A stretch of 26,272 nucleotides of DNA, taken from Candidatus Thorarchaeota archaeon. GTDB lineage: Archaea > Asgardarchaeota > Thorarchaeia > Thorarchaeales > Thorarchaeaceae. The notes beneath the pieces are model-generated. The model was not told the origin of the DNA and made no database searches. It saw only the letters and a program-made list of their open reading frames with translations. This document shows, piece after piece, positions 14,487-21,215 of this stretch. The position numbers and the translations under genes were made by a program. Location: assembly GCA_016841005.1 (NCBI GenBank), contig JAEORG010000060.1:1-26272 (forward strand). Direction: 5' to 3'. Each line of letters opens with the position of its first letter. Position 1 is the stretch's first letter.

Positions 14487-15947
14487 TCAAACTAATAGGA
14501 GAGTGAGTTTCTTGCTTAGAAATGACATATTGGGATTCTCTCCAAGAAAACGGATTGTTTCTACTTGCATCAATAATTCACTCTCATCATTTCGAGTGAT
14601 TGCAAGCTCAGCTTTCAATAAATGAACCAATCCCATAATCCCAGGTAAATCATCCGATTTCGCCTTTGATTCAAGAACAGAAAGCCATGTGTGTTGTTTC
14701 ACATCATTAGTTTTTACTCGCACGTCTATCAGAGCTAGATGATAGAGAAACATCAGACCATATTCTAAAGCAACTTTTCCTTCATAAATTTCAATTGCGT
14801 CTTCAAGGCTCTCTTTTGCGGATTCAATAGTTCCTTCTTCAAAATCGTATAATCCGGATACAAAATTATACCAAGCAAGCATCGTGTCCATACCTGATTT
14901 TAGAATTGGCTCACGAATTGAGTCTAAAAGAAATGATGCTTCAGTTCTATCTTTCAGCAATATTAGTGACCAGATCTGATTGATAACAGCATGTAACTTC
15001 ACTCCAGGGTGGCTGTCGTAATCCATTTCAGCATACCTCGCCCATTCCAATCCAGCTTCAGCATCACCTATCATATTGTAAATAGACGACAGAAAGGTAG
15101 CATGAGCACCTCTTGAGAGATTCATCTTCTCTCTAATCTGAATAGCTTCTAAAATATGGTCTATCGCAAGATTGTACTCTCCTCGTGTTGCATCCAATCT
15201 CGCAAGGTAGAGTAAAGAAGAAGCTACCCCGGCTTCATTTCCAAGTTTTACCATTAGTTCCTTAGATTTTTCCACAGCATCTTTGGCATGCTTAAGGTTG
15301 CGACTTCTAAGTGCACCTGATTTAACTCGTAAGTGATAAGCAAGCCTTACAATATCATCATGTTTCTCAGCATATTTGATGGCAAGGTCTGTGTATTGAT
15401 CAATCTCTTCACGGTTACCATCCCTTGAAGCCTTCTCTCGAAGAAAATCAAAGAGAAATGCTTTGAAGAAATCATACTTTGGTGAACTCTGAATTAATCT
15501 TTCCAACGTATCAAGATTCTTCGAATCATATATCACTGTGGGATATAGTAGTAAGTCTATCTCAAACTTCAGAAACCTCGTTTCTATCTCAAACCACGTT
15601 GGAGGATTTGTAGCAAGTATAGCATCTGCAGATTCGTGAACTTTCTCTGCATCTTCTTCATTTCCTTGAAAGACTCGGGCATAGAAGAGATTAGGTCTTA
15701 GAATCAACAGCTTCCCGTATTTCTTTCCTACATTCTCAATACTATCCATATCTAAGAGTAGCGCAGAATGATGAATTGCAAAATAAATGGTAAAATCAGA
15801 GACTTCCTCAGTCAGCACGCGTTGATTTAAACGCATAACAAAATCATGATAATTGGTAGCATCTTCCATAGTTTCTTGAAGAATCACTCTTGTTTCGTCG
15901 TCTAAAAATGGAAAATACTGAGTGATAGTCCCAATTGGATCCAGCAA
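14487..15947 (-). CDS. TPR-like helical repeat protein, tandem paralogue 2 of 3
   Basis: 486 residues, alignable end to end with its neighbours. The N-terminal block ('GTITQYFPFLDDETR', 'YHDFVMRLNQRVL', 'YFAIHHSALLLDM') is nearly identical to paralogue 1, while the repeat part differs more, as expected if partners differ. TPR-like units include 'AIKYAEKHDDIVRLAYHLR', 'SKELMVKLGNEAGVASSLL' and 'AKESLEDAIEIYEGK'. The TTG start is supported by GGGAGG 6 nt upstream and by alignment with the trio. The gap to paralogue 1 is 78 nt and to paralogue 3 is 72 nt, both containing the shared motif. No enzyme domain, so a scaffold or regulator is the likeliest role. Confidence 0.82.
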   Translation of the reverse strand: MLDPIGTITQYFPFLDDETRVILQETMEDATNYHDFVMRLNQRVLTEEVSDFTIYFAIHHSALLLDMDSIENVGKKYGKLLILRPNLFYARVFQGNEEDAEKVHESADAILATNPPTWFEIETRFLKFEIDLLLYPTVIYDSKNLDTLERLIQSSPKYDFFKAFLFDFLREKASRDGNREEIDQYTDLAIKYAEKHDDIVRLAYHLRVKSGALRSRNLKHAKDAVEKSKELMVKLGNEAGVASSLLYLARLDATRGEYNLAIDHILEAIQIREKMNLSRGAHATFLSSIYNMIGDAEAGLEWARYAEMDYDSHPGVKLHAVINQIWSLILLKDRTEASFLLDSIREPILKSGMDTMLAWYNFVSGLYDFEEGTIESAKESLEDAIEIYEGKVALEYGLMFLYHLALIDVRVKTNDVKQHTWLSVLESKAKSDDLPGIMGLVHLLKAELAITRNDESELLMQVETIRFLGENPNMSFLSKKLTLLLV

Positions 15948-16001
15948 GCCCAGCCTCCCAAATGGTAGCTACAACACTATCTTTTAGCAGATTTAGATGA
16001 T

Positions 16002-16011
16002 GAGTCTTTCG
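16002..16011 (-). promoter_or_regulatory. Shared upstream motif, TPR paralogue 2
   Basis: CGAAAGACTC on the minus strand, identical over 10 bases to the copy at 14467-14476 and 54 nt before the start codon of its gene. Confidence 0.45.
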
Positions 16012-16019
16012 TTCGGAAT

Positions 16020-17501
16020 CTATGGCAACTCAAGGATCATCTTCAGTTCTTTCCTGAGGTATGAAATACTATGATTCTTCGATAACTCTCTTATTTTAAC
16101 AACCAATTCTTGGAATGATTCCTCATCATTTCTTGCAAGAGCAACCTTTGCTTTCATTAATAGAACCTTACCAGTAATCCCAGGTAGGTTGTCCTTGACC
16201 GCTTTGTCCTCCAAGAATTGAAGCCATGGATTCTCGATTCCATTCAGTACACTACCTGATGATGAAACCATAATAGCCACATCAAGTTGAGCCAAATGTT
16301 GCAAGAATATCAGATAGTTATCGAGTGTGCCTTTTTGCTCGTAGATTTCAATCGCTTCCTCTAAGCTTTTGGATGCAGATTCAGTATCTCCCAGTGCCAA
16401 CTCATAAACTCCAGTGACAAATGAAAGCCAACCAAGAAGAATCTCAACACCGGAAGATAGAATGATTTCACGTGCTGAGTCAATAAGAGTTAGAGCTTCA
16501 TCAAATCGTTGCATCAAGATTAGTGCCCATGCTCTATTCAATTGACCTCGAGGTTTCACTATCGGTGATGCATGTGCCTCAGCCTCTGCTAGTCTTGCCC
16601 ATTCCATAGCAGTAGCTGGTTCTGAGATTACATTGTAATATGTCGACAATACTATAGCGTATACAGCTATTGACAGGTCAAGGGATTGTCTGATTCTAAT
16701 GACCTCCAAGATACGGTCAATTGCTAGATTGTACTCGCCACGTACTGCGTCTGTTCGAGCGACATAGAACAGGAGAGAAGCCATTCCAGCGGTATTTCCG
16801 AGTTCTTCCATGAGATGATAAGCCTTTGTTAGTGAATCCCTCGCATCAGCAAGGTCTGTGGAATGTAAGAAGTCAAATAGGAATCTTATGTGGTACGCTA
16901 GTCGAACCCTATCATCATGTTTCTCCGAGCTTTCTATTGCGAGATTGATGTTTCTAAGCGCTTCTTCGGTATCTCCATCTCGGGTTGCCTTCTCGCGAAG
17001 ACAATCGAATAGGATATTTTCAAAGAATTCGAATTTCGGTGAGCTCTTGATCAATCGCTGTAGTTGATCTTGATTGGATACATCGTAGAGAACCTTGGGG
17101 TATTCCAGCAAGTCGACCTCAAACTTCATGAATCGCATTTCAATCTCTAACCACCTTGCTGGTTCAGTTGCAATGATGGCATCTGCAGCCTCATGTACCT
17201 TAGGGATATCATCTAGATTCCCTTGAAGGACACTTGCGTAGAATAGATTGGGTCTGAGAATGAGTAGTTTTCCAAATCTTCTTCCAACTGCTTCAATTTT
17301 CTCCATGTCTAAGAGGAGTGCTGCATGGTGAACTGCAAAATACAAGGCGAGATCAGAAACCACCTCAGATAATACACGTTCGTTTAATCTTCTGACAAAA
17401 TCATAGTAGTTTGTGGCATCATCCATAATTGATTGCAGCAGGTCTCTTGAATCATCATCCAAGAAAGGAAAGTACATGGTGATAGTCCCGAGTGGTTTCA
17501 T
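16020..17501 (-). CDS. TPR-like helical repeat protein, tandem paralogue 3 of 3
   Basis: 493 residues and the first of the trio in transcription order. It has the common N-terminal block ('GTITMYFPFLDDDSR', 'YYDFVRRLNERVL', 'YFAVHHAALLLDM', 'GKLLILRPNLFYASV') and TPR-like units such as 'AIESSEKHDDRVRLAYHIR', 'YHLMEELGNTAGMASLLF', 'AIDRILEVIRIRQSLD' and 'ASKSLEEAIEIYEQKG'. It is the only one of the three with an ATG start; GGGAG precedes it by 9 nt. It is divergent from the cupin gene across 232 nt that hold A/T-rich promoter elements. The trio arose by tandem duplication; partners unknown. Confidence 0.83.
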   Translation of the reverse strand: MKPLGTITMYFPFLDDDSRDLLQSIMDDATNYYDFVRRLNERVLSEVVSDLALYFAVHHAALLLDMEKIEAVGRRFGKLLILRPNLFYASVLQGNLDDIPKVHEAADAIIATEPARWLEIEMRFMKFEVDLLEYPKVLYDVSNQDQLQRLIKSSPKFEFFENILFDCLREKATRDGDTEEALRNINLAIESSEKHDDRVRLAYHIRFLFDFLHSTDLADARDSLTKAYHLMEELGNTAGMASLLFYVARTDAVRGEYNLAIDRILEVIRIRQSLDLSIAVYAIVLSTYYNVISEPATAMEWARLAEAEAHASPIVKPRGQLNRAWALILMQRFDEALTLIDSAREIILSSGVEILLGWLSFVTGVYELALGDTESASKSLEEAIEIYEQKGTLDNYLIFLQHLAQLDVAIMVSSSGSVLNGIENPWLQFLEDKAVKDNLPGITGKVLLMKAKVALARNDEESFQELVVKIRELSKNHSISYLRKELKMILELP

Positions 17502-17557
17502 TCTTGCTAGCTCCCAACCCGTGACGTGCGCTCACAGTACTATATGAATTTCAAGAT

Positions 17558-17567
17558 AGGTCTTTCG
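17558..17567 (-). promoter_or_regulatory. Shared upstream motif, TPR paralogue 3
   Basis: CGAAAGACCT on the minus strand, 56 nt before the ATG. It shares the CGAAAGAC core with the copies at 14467 and 16002. A TATA-like CATATAG (about 17539-17545) follows at suitable distance, supporting a promoter role. Confidence 0.45.
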
Positions 17568-17733
17568 ACAACTCCAATTGACCGAGTATTTTTCTTTGAG
17601 ATATATAATAGAAGGTCGATAGTTTGCCATGATTGGAAACAATCTACATCACAAGCTCTTCAAATTCAGTCTCAGATTACATAAGTAGAAAATGATAATA
17701 CACGAAGACCTCTGAAATCCACTTGTGATGAAA

Positions 17734-18069
17734 ATGGCTGACATAGGGTACCCTGAGTTTATCAAGAAACTTCCAAAGGCGAAGATCAATTTCCCTGGAG
17801 TGGCTGCATGGATTGTTCAGGGCAAGAACGAACAAGTAGGTTTCTTTGAGATTGAGGCTGGAGGAATTGTTTCACCACACACACATGGTGCACAGTATGG
17901 CTTTGTGATTGAAGGTGAGATGGAACTCACTATCGGTGGAGAAGCAAGAGTCTACAAAAAGGGTGATTCGTATCACATTCCAGATGGTGTAGAGCATAGT
18001 GCAGTGTTCCGGACATTTGTACGCGTGATGGATTGCTTTGCAGACGTAGATAGGTACCAGACTGAATAG
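17734..18069 (+). CDS. Small single-domain cupin protein
   Basis: 111 residues forming one cupin barrel. Motif 1 is 'GGIVSPHTHGAQYGFVIEG': two metal-binding histidines as HxH, with Gln in the place of the usual Glu. Motif 2 is 'GDSYHIPDGVEHSAVF', with its histidine kept. A metal site of three His plus Gln is thus plausible, and such HTHGAQ variants are common in small cupins of unknown role. The enzyme activity, if any, cannot be told. Starts GTG 17725, ATG 17728 and ATG 17734 are in frame; the last is chosen because GTGATG then serves as ribosome site. A hairpin with a T-run overlaps its stop codon, so it is a single-gene transcript. Confidence 0.85.
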   Translation: MADIGYPEFIKKLPKAKINFPGVAAWIVQGKNEQVGFFEIEAGGIVSPHTHGAQYGFVIEGEMELTIGGEARVYKKGDSYHIPDGVEHSAVFRTFVRVMDCFADVDRYQTE

Positions 18070-18095
18070 GGGTTTTGATTAAACCTCTGTTTTTT
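18068..18095 (+). terminator. Hairpin plus T-run ending the cupin transcript
   Basis: AGGGGTTT (18068-18075) pairs with AAACCTCT (18081-18088), 8 bp with one G-T pair and a 5-nt loop. Six T residues follow at 18090-18095. This looks like an intrinsic terminator and argues against a TTG start at 18075 for the next gene. Confidence 0.65.
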
Positions 18096-18119
18096 GAATG
18101 GATAAGAATAAACGTAGGA

Positions 18120-18878
18120 ATGAACTGCAATTCTGCAACCACATACGCAGGGTGCAGGGAGCTGACAGAGTCTTCAGAATCATTATCAGATATTGATCGA
18201 TATCTCACTATAGTTCGAGATAGGCTAGAGAGTACTGAAGGTGTTGATAGACTTGTACACCAGTGGCGTTTTCTTGAGGATATAGGTCTCGATGAGTTCT
18301 ATGGTTGTGACATAAACATCATCCCTTTTCTAGATCAAATCCCCCCTGGATCAGACATTGTTGACATTCGTTCATATTTACAACACAGCTTGGTTGAGGC
18401 ACTACTAGACCAGTTGGATTCGGAAAGGAGCACAGTTCTTCTTGATGTTGAAAAGATGAAGAAGACTCCAGCAGAAATTCTAATTCCAAGAATCCAAGAC
18501 TTACGCAGGAAAGAAATCAGAAATTCTCAAGTTCGAGTAAAAGGACGAATATATCGGTACTACGATGTCTTCATGAACGAGATTGAGAGGGAGGTCATTC
18601 CCTTTCAAGGGCAAACGGTGAATCTAGAGGACTTGTGGCTAACAGCAGTTGGATATCAAATTCTGAGTAAAGCTGGAGTGGGAATCCAGACGGATTTGCA
18701 AGGTCTGAGGAAAATCGAAAAATCTCTCAACAGGATTGAGATTCCTATTAAAATCGATAGTGAACAGAATCCCATAGAAAGGAACAAAATCAAGATATCC
18801 GAGGCACTTAGAAATCTAATTCTTTCACAAGTTCCGAAATATGAAAATCACGAAGAAGATTCAAAACGATTCAAATAA
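18120..18878 (+). CDS. Hypothetical protein, mostly helical
   Basis: 252 residues from ATG 18120, no family recognised. The sequence is charged and largely helical. Segments such as 'RYLTIVRDRLESTEGVDRLV' and 'HSLVEALLDQLDSERS' look like amphipathic helices; a short basic 'VRVKGRIYRYYDVF' segment follows near the middle. There is no signal peptide, membrane helix or catalytic motif. The frame is open to a TTG at 18075, but that codon lies inside the terminator hairpin of the cupin gene. ATG 18120 has only a poor ribosome site (AGGA directly adjacent), so a leaderless mRNA from the A/T-rich stretch at 18100-18112 is possible. The next gene follows after 19 nt in the same direction and is probably co-transcribed. 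Confidence 0.6.
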   Translation: MNCNSATTYAGCRELTESSESLSDIDRYLTIVRDRLESTEGVDRLVHQWRFLEDIGLDEFYGCDINIIPFLDQIPPGSDIVDIRSYLQHSLVEALLDQLDSERSTVLLDVEKMKKTPAEILIPRIQDLRRKEIRNSQVRVKGRIYRYYDVFMNEIEREVIPFQGQTVNLEDLWLTAVGYQILSKAGVGIQTDLQGLRKIEKSLNRIEIPIKIDSEQNPIERNKIKISEALRNLILSQVPKYENHEEDSKRFK

Positions 18879-18897
18879 AGCAATGATTGAGTGAAAT

Positions 18898-19470
18898 ATG
18901 ACAGCACAAGTACCTGATGAGTTTCGTTATGAGGGTGAAATGTACTCTCTCGTTGGTTTGGATGGAGAGGGGCTCTTCATTGCAGAGGAGTTTGGATTGA
19001 AACTCGTCGCAGCCTCGACAGCATGTTGGCGTGGTCATGTGATGAAGTACGATTGCATCGATGGAGAACTTGTCCTTAGTGGAATTGATATCAGAACTCA
19101 AGAGGAACCACCAATAATTAATAATACCGAAGCTCGAAGTCTAGAGAATGAGTCTGGATATAGTATGTTCTCCCATTCTTACGAAAATCTAAATCTCAAG
19201 ACAAGTTTCACAGGTTCAATGCTCCTTGCAAAGGATTTCATTGAATCCATGTATGTTCACCTGGGATTCCAGAGACCTATGGCATTTAGAACAGTGCTCG
19301 AAATTCAAGTGCAAGATGGTGATATCATATCAGTAAGCGATCTTTCTGAAAAAATGGAAGATCTTCGCGAGCGTAATGGAAGTAAAGGCGCACAACCGGT
19401 ATCAGATTCTGATGAAGATGTTAGAAGTTGGATAGAAGATACTTTCTCCCTTGATTACGATATAGAGTAG
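18898..19470 (+). CDS. Hypothetical protein with YEGEMY / STACWRG motifs
   Basis: 190 residues. The first 75 residues look like a compact beta-rich domain: 'FRYEGEMYSLVGLDGEGLF', then 'ASTACWRGHVMKYDCIDGEL' and 'LVLSGIDI'. From memory this resembles small bacterial proteins with a 'Y-x-G-x-x-Y ... STA-x-WRG ... L' pattern, whose function I do not know. A second region (about 95-150) may be another small domain with 'GSMLLAKDFIESMYVHLGFQ'. The C-terminus is acidic. ATG 18898 has GAGTGA 4 nt upstream. It is the second gene of a pair with 18120 and ends 46 nt before the convergent gene at 19517. Confidence 0.65.
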   Translation: MTAQVPDEFRYEGEMYSLVGLDGEGLFIAEEFGLKLVAASTACWRGHVMKYDCIDGELVLSGIDIRTQEEPPIINNTEARSLENESGYSMFSHSYENLNLKTSFTGSMLLAKDFIESMYVHLGFQRPMAFRTVLEIQVQDGDIISVSDLSEKMEDLRERNGSKGAQPVSDSDEDVRSWIEDTFSLDYDIE

Positions 19471-19516
19471 TATCTATTAAGAATCTCCCACTCGATTTCT
19501 AACTGGTGTAGTATGG

Positions 19517-20026
19517 TTATGGAAGGTCTAGTTTGATTTTCTTTTCAGTGGTCAATTCTTCAGGGTCTACATCCTGAAATCGGCCAGATGCTTCGCGAAT
19601 GGTAAGCGTACCGTCTTCTTCTAGTCCTGTAACATAACTACCAGCATGTACACCCCATACCCCAACATCAGTATATTCTCTGACATATCGAGATTTGTGT
19701 ATCGACCACTCATCTAGCTCCTCTGGCTTTGTAACCTTCTTTGGGGCGATCTCTAGAAGACCTATCCAGTCATAATGAACATATGCGGAATATGGATCTC
19801 CACTTGCTCTATCAGTTGTCTGATCCATTGTAGTGCCACTCATAGCTATGTCAACCATAATTGTCAACCATGGACCTGTTTCTTTCTCACGACTCTTCGC
19901 ACTTGCAGCGCTATCAGGTCTATAGCTTCCAAACTCAGTATAGTCATTCAACCATGGAAGATCGATATTCGAGTCCAATCTATTTCTTAACTCAACAAGC
20001 AGTCCGTCAACATCCAATTGCCCCAC
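19517..20026 (-). CDS. Hypothetical acidic protein
   Basis: 169 residues, no family recognised. It is acidic and aromatic, with alternating segments that suggest a beta-rich fold ('SAYVHYDWIGLLEIAP', 'YTDVGVWGVHAGSYVTGL', 'GTLTIREASGRFQDVDP'). There is no signal peptide or membrane segment. GTG 20026 is the first start; a TTG three codons later would also fit the G-rich upstream sequence (GGTGTGGGG), so the exact N-terminus is unsure. It is convergent with the gene pair at 18120-19470 and divergent from the OB-fold gene at 20268. Confidence 0.55.
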   Translation of the reverse strand: MGQLDVDGLLVELRNRLDSNIDLPWLNDYTEFGSYRPDSAASAKSREKETGPWLTIMVDIAMSGTTMDQTTDRASGDPYSAYVHYDWIGLLEIAPKKVTKPEELDEWSIHKSRYVREYTDVGVWGVHAGSYVTGLEEDGTLTIREASGRFQDVDPEELTTEKKIKLDLP

Positions 20027-20239
20027 ACCACATCAACAAAGAACAATGCGGTATTTAACTCAGCCTTATTGATTTCGATTGGAATTTGGGGTAAATGCAC
20101 ATGAATATAAGGGTTCGAACTGAGAAAATAGATGCAGGACAGCAAGTATGATGCGCTTTCTCAGAAAGAGTTCGTGATTGGTCATTCCCATTTCGCACTT
20201 ACCAGATGAATACGCTAGTTTTGATAACCTGCAATCACT

Positions 20240-20252
20240 ATGCATTTTGCAT
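20240..20252. promoter_or_regulatory. Short palindrome before the OB-fold gene
   Basis: ATGCA-TTT-TGCAT, a perfect 5-bp inverted repeat 15 nt before the start codon. It may be a regulator site or a small leader hairpin. The remainder of 20027-20267 contains TATA-like ATATAA near 20105 but no gene. Confidence 0.3.
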
Positions 20253-20267
20253 GATTGAGTGATACAT

Positions 20268-20843
20268 ATGAGTTACGACGACAGAGAGCCTGTAGAGGCT
20301 AATGTGGCTGAACTAAGGCCACGAATGAAGAACTTAGTCATTTCGTTCCAAGTTGTTGAGCTTGGAGAAGAACGTGAAGTATCTTCGAGAAATGATGGTG
20401 CAACACATAGAGTACTAGATGCTACCGTTGGAGATTCAACTGGAACAGTTGCAGTTCCCTTATGGGATGACAACATTGACAACATCGAAGTCGGTAAGAC
20501 CTACCTTCTCAAGAATGGATATACAGGTCTATTTAGAGGAAACCTCCGCTTGAATGTTGGTAAATATGGCGAAATTAGTGAAGCTGAAGAAGCCATTGAA
20601 GAGGTCAACATGGAGAACGATATGTCTGCTGAAGAACACGAGGACACCCGACAACGCGGAGGCTACGGTGGAGGCCGTGGCGGCGGATACGGTGGTCGTG
20701 GCGGTGGTTATGGCGGCGGCCGAGGTGGCGGCGGTTATGGCGGCGGCGGTGGCGGCGGCGGATATGGTGGACGCGATCGCAGAGGCGGTGGCGGATACGG
20801 TGGTAGAGACCGACGCAGTGGCGGCGGTGGTCGCAGATACTAA
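20268..20843 (+). CDS. Single-stranded-nucleic-acid-binding OB-fold protein with RGG tail
   Basis: 191 residues. Residues about 15-105 are an OB fold of the RPA / archaeal SSB / SOSS-B type: 'MKNLVISFQVVELGE', 'DATVGDSTGTVAVPLWDD', 'VGKTYLLKNGYTGLFRGNLRL', 'NVGKYGEI'. The conserved Trp and Phe in these segments stack on bases in relatives. A short acidic linker follows, then residues 128-191 form a Gly/Arg/Tyr tail with at least five RGG and several GYGG units. Such tails bind RNA or DNA loosely, promote condensation, and in eukaryotes are Arg-methylated. ATG 20268 has GAGTGAT upstream; a start three codons earlier is possible. The tail is locally GC-rich, a result of its glycine codons. Likely role: ssDNA protection in replication and repair, or RNA binding. 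Confidence 0.85.
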   Translation: MSYDDREPVEANVAELRPRMKNLVISFQVVELGEEREVSSRNDGATHRVLDATVGDSTGTVAVPLWDDNIDNIEVGKTYLLKNGYTGLFRGNLRLNVGKYGEISEAEEAIEEVNMENDMSAEEHEDTRQRGGYGGGRGGGYGGRGGGYGGGRGGGGYGGGGGGGGYGGRDRRGGGGYGGRDRRSGGGGRRY

Positions 20844-20875
20844 GCTAAAAAAAAACACTTGAAACCAAAAGAATA

Positions 20876-20917
20876 CGGGGAGCCAAAATGGATACCCCGC
20901 ATTTCCTTTTTCTTTTT
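20876..20917. terminator. Hairpin and T-tracts after the OB-fold gene
   Basis: CGGGG (20876-20880) pairs with CCCCG (20895-20899), followed by T-rich tracts to 20917. On the opposite strand the hairpin is also followed by a T-run (20848-20856), so it can end transcripts from both sides. Confidence 0.55.
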
Positions 20918-21204
20918 CATTTTCTTGACCGGTAGATTATCATAACACTCAGAATGATAAACATCATAGAAGTGGCTGTTAAACCATAAATTGGTATGTT
21001 CAATGGTATAGGATGAATCTCAACAATTATTGAATCATCTATATCAGTACTCAAAACATCTGATGATAATTACAGTCAGTATATACATTCCAGCCCAATA
21101 TTCACTCATATTATAGGTTATTCTATGAGATGTTGTCCATCAAAAAAGGAACACCCAACAACGCTTTTAGAGACATTAAGCCTATTTACTGAATAGAAGA
21201 GTTG
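20917..21204 (-). pseudogene. Frameshifted remnant of a C-terminally anchored surface protein
   Basis: The 355-nt gap here holds no intact gene, but the minus strand carries the end of one in three frames. From 21204 a frame reads '...SFFDGQHLIE' to a stop. A shifted frame continues with 'ITYNMSEYWAGMYILTVII', and a third continues 'SSDVLSTDIDDSIIVEIHP' into a hydrophobic helix (IYGLTATSMMFIILSVMIIY) and a basic end (RSRK) with stop at 20917. Each break needs only a one- or two-base change. The pattern, an Ig-like strand region then a linker, one membrane helix and a basic tail, is typical of archaeal surface proteins. The N-terminal part is gone; the gene at 21216 begins where the remnant fades. 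Confidence 0.5.
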
Positions 21205-21215
21205 TTATCAGCTGA

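Noticed and set aside
12054..17501. Tandem paralogues considered as toxin-antitoxin or defence genes.
   Set aside because: No nuclease, NTPase, RHH/HTH or other effector motif is present in any of the five proteins; such a label would be a guess.
18075..18119. TTG start at 18075 for the protein that follows the cupin gene.
   Set aside because: It falls inside the terminator hairpin and the ribosome site would be only 2 nt away; ATG 18120 is more sensible.
20108..20126. GGGTTCGAAC, similar to a tRNA T-loop.
   Set aside because: The would-be T stem pairs in only one position and no cloverleaf is possible around it.
20640..20840. GC-rich block that could suggest foreign DNA.
   Set aside because: The GC rise is fully explained by the glycine and arginine codons of the RGG tail.
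20529..20862. Open frames of 102-109 codons rich in Ala and Val on both strands inside the OB-fold gene.
   Set aside because: They are shadows of the glycine/arginine repeat codons, with no ribosome site and no independent features.
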